From: Burkholderia lata
GTDB taxonomy: Bacteria > Pseudomonadota > Gammaproteobacteria > Burkholderiales > Burkholderiaceae
Reading direction: 5' to 3'
DNA length: 64,000 nt
Assembly (NCBI RefSeq): GCF_902499335.1
Contig: NZ_CABVQK010000004.1
Span: 434,001-498,000 of the forward strand
The position numbers and the translations under genes were made by a program. Below are positions 59,348-64,000 of the stretch, one piece after another; the stretch's first letter is position 1, and every line of letters starts with the position of its first letter. The notes beneath the pieces are model-generated. The model ran no database searches. It was not told where the DNA came from and was given only the letters and a program-made list of their open reading frames with translations.

Positions 59348-61273
59348 TCACTCCAGCGAGGCGGCGACGAGTTCGGCCACGTCGAGCACGTCGGGGCGCG
59401 GGCCCACGACGCCTTCGAGCATCGCCGTGCAGTTCGGGCAGGCAACCGCTACCACGTCCGCGCCGATCGTGCGCGCGTCGGCGATGCGGATATCGGGAAT
59501 GCGTTGCTTGCCGGGAATGTCGGTCAGCGGCGCGCCGCCGCCACCGCCGCAGCAGCGGCCGCGCATGCCGTTGCGCTCCATCTCGACGACCTGGATGCCG
59601 ATCGTCTTCAGCAGCTTGCGCGGCGCTTCCGTCTCGCCGTTGTAGCGGCCGAGGTAGCACGGGTCGTGATACGTGGTGCGCTTCTCGCGCAGCGCTTCGA
59701 CGGCCTTCGGCGCGATCTTGCCGCTGTCGGCCAGTTCGGCGAGGTAGGTCGTATGGTGCTTGACCGTCACGCGCAGCCCGAGCGCACGGTATTCGTTGCG
59801 CAGGCTGTGCATCACGTGCGGGTCGGCCGTCACGATCTGCTTGTACGACAGCGTGCCGAGCGTGCCGATCAGGCGCTTCGCCATCTGCTGGAACGTCGCT
59901 TCGTCGCCGAGCCGGCGGGCGACGTCGCCCGTGTCGGTTTCGGTCGAGCCGAGCACCGCATAGTCGACGCCCGCCTTGTTCAGTACCTTGACGAACGCGC
60001 GAAGCGTGCGCTGGTAGCGCATGTCGAACGCACCTTCGCCCGCGACGAACAGCACGTCGACCGGCTTGCCGGGTTGCGCGACAGGTGCGCTCAGGTCGAC
60101 CGACCAGTCGTAGCGCGCAGCGGTGTCGTAGCCGCCCATCGTGCCGGTTTCACGCAGGTTCGCGAGCACTTCCTGGCCTTTACCCGGCACCGTGCCGTGC
60201 ACGAGCGTGCGGTTGCGGCGCATGTCGACGATCGCGTCGACGTGCTCGATCAGCATCGGGCATTCCTGCACGCAGGCACGGCAGGTCGTGCACGACCACA
60301 GCGTCTGCTCCTCGATCAGGCCCGACACGATCGGGCCGTTCGGCTCGCCGCGATGCTGGCCGACCGCGAGGCCCGGCGACGGGCTGCCCGCGTATGCCGC
60401 ATCGGTACCGCCCGCCATCCCGACGACGAGATCCTGGATCAGCTTCTTCGGGTTCAGCGGTTGGCCCGACGCGAACGCGGGGCACGCGGCTTCGCACTTG
60501 CCGCACTGCACGCACGCGTCGAAGCTCAGCAGCTGGTTCCAGCGGAATTCGACCGGCTTCTCGACGCCATACTCCTGATGCTCGATGTCCGGCAGCTTCA
60601 GCGCCGTCGGCGGCGTAGCCGTGCCGTTACCGGTGAACGATTCGCGCGTGGCGGCGAAACGCTCCTGGCGCGGGTGGAAGGCCAGGTGCAGCAGGCCGGC
60701 GATCGCATGCTTCATCGGGCCGCCCTTCGCGGCGCCGACCGTCATCGTGAATGCACCGACGCCGATCAGCACTGCGCAGAGCACCGCGAACGCGCCCGAC
60801 ATCGCACCGGTCGGCACCAGCATGAACAGCACGAGGCCGAGCGCGAACGAGCCGAGCAGCCAGGGCAGCGTATTCCACGGGCCGCGCGACAGGCGGGCCG
60901 GCACGTCCTTGGCCGCGCGTCGGCGCCACACGAACACCGCGCCGACCAGCATCGCGAGCGCCGACAGGAAGATCAGCTTGTCGAGCCACGGCGAGTAGAT
61001 CGCGAGGCCGTAGTTGATGAACACCAGCGCGAGCGCGCCGATCGCGCCGCCGGCCGTCGCGACGTGCGTCTTCGCGATGTACGGATCGCGGGCGACCACG
61101 TGGTGCAGGTCGACGAAGTAGCGCTTCGGGATCGCGAACAGGTTCGCGACGCCGAACGAGCCGGGCGCGGTGGCCCGGCCGAGACGCCAGTAGGACGAGC
61201 GCTTCGCGACTGCGAACGCGAGCCCCGCCACCGACAGCCACAACAGGGCGGTAATGAGGAAGGACGGATTCAT
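59348..61273 (-). CDS. dgcB: Dimethylglycine catabolism Fe-S membrane protein
   Basis: A 641-residue protein with an N-terminal membrane part of about six helices (1-190; DUF3483 type), two [4Fe-4S] ferredoxin motifs (CVQCGKCEAACP about 250 and CTTCRACVQECP about 327), and two CCG domains of the heterodisulfide-reductase type (DPCYLGRY and RGRCCGGGGG near the C-terminus). With DgcA and the ETF subunits it oxidises dimethylglycine to sarcosine and feeds electrons to the membrane. Four bases separate it from dgcA. Confidence 0.92.
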   Translation of the reverse strand: MNPSFLITALLWLSVAGLAFAVAKRSSYWRLGRATAPGSFGVANLFAIPKRYFVDLHHVVARDPYIAKTHVATAGGAIGALALVFINYGLAIYSPWLDKLIFLSALAMLVGAVFVWRRRAAKDVPARLSRGPWNTLPWLLGSFALGLVLFMLVPTGAMSGAFAVLCAVLIGVGAFTMTVGAAKGGPMKHAIAGLLHLAFHPRQERFAATRESFTGNGTATPPTALKLPDIEHQEYGVEKPVEFRWNQLLSFDACVQCGKCEAACPAFASGQPLNPKKLIQDLVVGMAGGTDAAYAGSPSPGLAVGQHRGEPNGPIVSGLIEEQTLWSCTTCRACVQECPMLIEHVDAIVDMRRNRTLVHGTVPGKGQEVLANLRETGTMGGYDTAARYDWSVDLSAPVAQPGKPVDVLFVAGEGAFDMRYQRTLRAFVKVLNKAGVDYAVLGSTETDTGDVARRLGDEATFQQMAKRLIGTLGTLSYKQIVTADPHVMHSLRNEYRALGLRVTVKHHTTYLAELADSGKIAPKAVEALREKRTTYHDPCYLGRYNGETEAPRKLLKTIGIQVVEMERNGMRGRCCGGGGGAPLTDIPGKQRIPDIRIADARTIGADVVAVACPNCTAMLEGVVGPRPDVLDVAELVAASLE

Positions 61274-61276
61274 CTT

Positions 61277-63340
61277 TTAGAAATCCTTCACGAGACGCAG
61301 CGAGTCGTAGATCGCACCGTGGACGTTGTGCATCGAGATGCAGTCGCCGACACGGAACAGCAGGAAACGGCCATTGCCGAGTTCTTCCGACAGGCACGGC
61401 TGCGGCTCGGCCGCGAACAGCGTGTGCGGATCGATCTGGCCGCGGTTCACCGATTCCGGCTTGAGCTTCCAGTACAGCTCGTCGTTCGGCGACGAACCGT
61501 TCTCGATCACCACCTGGTCGACCGCGCGCTCCTCGAGTTCTTCCGTGTACTCGTTGCGCAGCACCGCGATCAGCTTGCCGTCCTCTTCATAGACGCGATC
61601 GAGCATCGTGTTCGGCGTCGGGATCACGCCGAATGCGTACAGGCGGCGATAGAAGATCGGGAACGTCGTGCCGCCGCAATCGTCGGCCACCTTCACGTCC
61701 GGCGTGACGACCTCGACCTTCGAGCCGCGGCTCGCCATGAAGTCGGCCACGCCCGCGCCCGCATGCGTGCTCACGCCGTCGAACAGCAGCACGTTCTGCT
61801 TCGGCTCGACCTTGCCGGTCAGGATGTCCCACGAGCTGACGGCGAGGCCCTCGGCCACGCCCCAGCCCGGCACCTGCCACGTGAAGCTCGACCCGCCCGT
61901 CGCGAGCACGACGATGTCCGGCTTCTCGGCCATGATCATCTTCTCGTCGGCTGCCACGCCGAGCCGGCGATCGACGCCCAGGCGCTTCGTTTCCATGTCG
62001 AACCAGCGGATGATCCCCGACATCTGTTCGCGCTGCGGCGCCTTCGCGGCGATCATCACCTGGCCGCCCACTTCCGCGTTCTTCTCGAACAGCACGACGT
62101 CGTGGCCGCGCAGCTTCGCGACGCGCGCCGCCTCGAGGCCCGCCGGGCCCGCGCCGACCACCACGACCTTGCGCTTCGGGCCGCGCGACTTCTCGATGAT
62201 GTGCGGCATCGTCGATTCGCGCGACGTCGCCGCGTTCTGGATGCACAGCACGTCAAGGCCGTTGTACTGGCGGTCGATGCAGTAGTTCGCGCCGACGCAC
62301 TGCTTGATTTCGTCTTCGCGGCCGTCGCGGATCTTGATCACCATGTGCGGATCGGCAATCTGCGCGCGCGTCATGCCGACCAGGTCGATCATGCCGGTCG
62401 CGAGCAGGCGCTCGGCCTGGCCCGCATCGCGGATGCTCTGTGCGTGCATCACCGGAATCTTCACGACCGACTTGATGCCGGCCGCGAGGTGCACGAACGG
62501 CTCCGGCGGCAGCGCCATCGGCGGCATGCAGTTGGCGATCGTGTTGTGCGTATCGCCGCCCGAACCGACCACGCTCAGGTAGTCGATCAGGCCCGTCTCC
62601 GACATCGCCTGCGCGATTTCCTTCAGTGCTTCGTGATCGAGGCCGTCCTCGTGGAATTCGTCGCCGCACATGCGCAGGCCGACGCAGAAATCCTTGCCGA
62701 CCGCCTCACGCACCGCCGTCAGCACCTCGATGCCGAAGCGCAGCCGGTTTTCCAGGCTGCCGCCCCATTCGTCGGTGCGGTGGTTCGAACGCTTGCTCCA
62801 GAACTGGTCGATCAAGTGCTGGTGGGCAGCCGAGATTTCGATGCCGTCCATGCCGGCCGCTTTCACGCGCTTCGCGGCTGCCGCGAAATCGCCGATGATG
62901 CGGCGGATTTCCTCGATCTCGATGATCTTCGCGTTACCGCGGTGCACGGGTTCGCGCACGCCCGACGGCGACATCAGGTGCGGCCAGTGCTCGCCGTGGA
63001 ACGACGAGCGACGGCCCATGTGCGTCGCCTGGATCATGATCTTCGCGCCGTGCTTGTGCATCGTGTCGGCGAGGCGCGTGAGCGGATCGATGATCTTGTC
63101 GGTCGACAGGTTCACCGATTTCCACCAGCCCTGCGGGCTGTCGATCGACACCGGGCTCGACCCGCCGCAGATCGCGAGGCCCACGCCGCCCTTCGCCTTT
63201 TCTTCGTAGTAGCGGATATAGCGGTCGCCCGGCAGGCCGCCCGGCTCGGCATACACCTCCGCATGCGCGGTGCTGACGATCCGGTTGCGCAGCGTCAGCT
63301 GGTTCAGCTGCATGGGTTTGAACAGGTGGGGATAACGCAT
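61277..63340 (-). CDS. dgcA: Dimethylglycine demethylase, FMN/FAD subunit
   Basis: A 687-residue trimethylamine-dehydrogenase-like oxidoreductase: an old-yellow-enzyme TIM barrel (about 1-360, with AHQHLIDQFWS), a Cys-rich [4Fe-4S] segment (QCVGANYC, then VLCIQN), and a FAD/NAD-binding domain (VVVGAGPAGLEAARVAKLRGH, ends given; about 390-410). It removes a methyl group from dimethylglycine to yield sarcosine. It leads the dgc-etf-gbc block on the minus strand after the DUF5943-like gene. Confidence 0.93.
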   Translation of the reverse strand: MRYPHLFKPMQLNQLTLRNRIVSTAHAEVYAEPGGLPGDRYIRYYEEKAKGGVGLAICGGSSPVSIDSPQGWWKSVNLSTDKIIDPLTRLADTMHKHGAKIMIQATHMGRRSSFHGEHWPHLMSPSGVREPVHRGNAKIIEIEEIRRIIGDFAAAAKRVKAAGMDGIEISAAHQHLIDQFWSKRSNHRTDEWGGSLENRLRFGIEVLTAVREAVGKDFCVGLRMCGDEFHEDGLDHEALKEIAQAMSETGLIDYLSVVGSGGDTHNTIANCMPPMALPPEPFVHLAAGIKSVVKIPVMHAQSIRDAGQAERLLATGMIDLVGMTRAQIADPHMVIKIRDGREDEIKQCVGANYCIDRQYNGLDVLCIQNAATSRESTMPHIIEKSRGPKRKVVVVGAGPAGLEAARVAKLRGHDVVLFEKNAEVGGQVMIAAKAPQREQMSGIIRWFDMETKRLGVDRRLGVAADEKMIMAEKPDIVVLATGGSSFTWQVPGWGVAEGLAVSSWDILTGKVEPKQNVLLFDGVSTHAGAGVADFMASRGSKVEVVTPDVKVADDCGGTTFPIFYRRLYAFGVIPTPNTMLDRVYEEDGKLIAVLRNEYTEELEERAVDQVVIENGSSPNDELYWKLKPESVNRGQIDPHTLFAAEPQPCLSEELGNGRFLLFRVGDCISMHNVHGAIYDSLRLVKDF

Positions 63341-63414
63341 CGCTGGCGACCTCTGGCGTTCGAATGTCTCGTGTTGCGGGTGTTGTTGTGTTGCTGTGCC
63401 GTTACGTCAGCGCA

Positions 63415-63948
63415 TCAGTGCGCGATCGGCGACACTTCGAAGACGCAGTGGTCGTGATGCTCGGCCGCGCACTGCACTTCCTTCGATTGCGCACGCGGTG
63501 CGCCCTTGCCTTCCGGCGTCGTGTCGTTGACCCAGTCCATCGCGCCGGCGAACCAGCCCGCGAACATGTAGCAGAGCTTGCCTTCCTTGCCCGGCTGCTG
63601 GAGCACGAACGACGAGTGGCGCAGCTCGATCTTCGCGCGCGCGCTGGCCGGATCGGCCTCGATGATCGAGAACAGGCCCCAGCCGCGCTGCGACAGGCGC
63701 TTCAGGTAGTGCTCGAACACGGCCATGCCGGTCAGGCCGTGCAGCTTGGCTTCCTTGTCGCACCAGTGGTAGGCGGACTTGTAGCCGGCCTTGTACAGGA
63801 TCTCGGCATACGCCTCGACGCCGAGCGCTTCCTCGACGGCGACGTGGTTGTTCGTGAAGAAGTGGCGCGGCACATACAGCATCGGCAGCGCGTCGGTGGT
63901 CCAGACGCCGGTATCGGGATCGACGTTGATCGGCAGTTGCGGTTGCAT
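63415..63948 (-). CDS. DUF5943-like protein with a V4R-type fold, dgc cluster
   Basis: A 177-residue protein with a 4-vinyl-reductase-like fold. The likely metal-binding residues are Cys and His: HWCDKEAK in the middle and CAAEHHDHCVFEVSP at the C-terminus. Proteins of this type sit next to dgcA in Pseudomonas and Burkholderia, and their function is unknown. A 74-base gap separates it from dgcA. It could be a small-molecule sensor or a folding or assembly factor; the sequence does not decide. Confidence 0.75.
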   Translation of the reverse strand: MQPQLPINVDPDTGVWTTDALPMLYVPRHFFTNNHVAVEEALGVEAYAEILYKAGYKSAYHWCDKEAKLHGLTGMAVFEHYLKRLSQRGWGLFSIIEADPASARAKIELRHSSFVLQQPGKEGKLCYMFAGWFAGAMDWVNDTTPEGKGAPRAQSKEVQCAAEHHDHCVFEVSPIAH

Positions 63949-63982
63949 CGTGGTGACTCCGTGAGGAAATTGGCCGCGCGGC

Positions 63983-64000
63983 TCAGTGCGCAGGCGCGAC
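63983..64000 (-). CDS. C-terminus of an upstream gene in the dgc cluster (partial)
   Basis: At the right edge a minus-strand frame ends ...VAPAH followed by TGA at 63983-63985, 34 bases before the DUF5943-like start. By comparison with Pseudomonas gene order this would be a renal-type dipeptidase, but five residues cannot identify it. Confidence 0.35.
   Translation of the reverse strand, partial: VAPAH

Noticed and set aside
59273..63457. A 1394-codon open frame on the plus strand across dgcB/dgcA
   Set aside because: It is a mirror frame of two well-identified minus-strand genes. Its product is Arg/His/Ala-rich with no domain, a standard artefact of high-GC codon usage.
1..64000. tRNA, rRNA, CRISPR, insertion sequences, integrases or phage genes
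   Set aside because: No cloverleaf-like sequence, repeat-spacer pattern, transposase or integrase motif was noticed while reading both strands. The cassette array is the only clearly mobile-type region.

Overview
The window looks like a stretch of a Burkholderia replicon, most likely chromosome 2 of a Burkholderia cepacia complex species. The evidence is very high GC with strong third-position G/C, a ZmpB-type metalloprotease next to an exported aminopeptidase, a DUF4148 secreted protein, a Burkholderia-order contact-dependent inhibition (CDI/Bcp) locus, and complete quaternary-amine catabolic operons. I saw no rRNA, tRNA, CRISPR array, insertion sequence or replication origin.

Left part (1-15.1 kb): the tail of an unknown gene, a short-chain dehydrogenase broken by a one-base deletion, a small secreted DUF4148 protein, then a minus-strand CDI locus reading bcpA - bcpI - displaced cassettes - bcpB. 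Between the working immunity gene and bcpB lie three displaced toxin/immunity cassettes. Each opens with a decayed copy of the DRFNRQLH segment of BcpA, the point where the toxin tip is swapped. All three toxin tips carry nonsense codons or frameshifts, and the second cassette is a recognisable paralogue of the live toxin/immunity pair. The live toxin family (motif GACVGxNHxIGG) is one I do not recognise. Every partner in the array is a predicted membrane protein, which suggests membrane-acting toxins.

Middle (15.1-45 kb): a carnitine operon (caiX-cdhC-cdhA-cdhB-hocS plus a gamma-butyrobetaine dioxygenase); isocitrate lyase behind a perfect 18-bp palindrome; a LysR regulator and a small DMT protein; an aromatic amine dehydrogenase operon (aauB-mauE-mauD-aauA, two c-type cytochromes, aldehyde dehydrogenase) divergent from an AraC regulator; a GlxA-type regulator; zmpB and a secreted M28 aminopeptidase; a Fur-box-controlled siderophore receptor/PiuC/PepSY operon; an MFS exporter; and a cysteinyl-tRNA synthetase preceded by a structured leader or small RNA; then a porin.

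Right part (45-64 kb): a choline-sulfate operon (betC and a choline-binding protein) with its LysR regulator, purU, an EamA exporter with a TetR regulator, an amino-acid permease, a glycine-betaine-binding protein, and the glycine betaine to sarcosine pathway (gbcB, gbcA, two ETF genes, dgcB, dgcA and a DUF5943-like gene).

The genes fit together as a route from plant or host osmolytes to central carbon. Butyrobetaine is converted to carnitine and then to glycine betaine plus acetoacetate; choline sulfate gives choline; glycine betaine is demethylated to dimethylglycine and sarcosine. PurU handles one-carbon units and isocitrate lyase assimilates C2 units. Three separate substrate-binding proteins (carnitine, choline, betaine types) lack adjacent permease or ATPase genes, so they probably share one transporter core encoded elsewhere.
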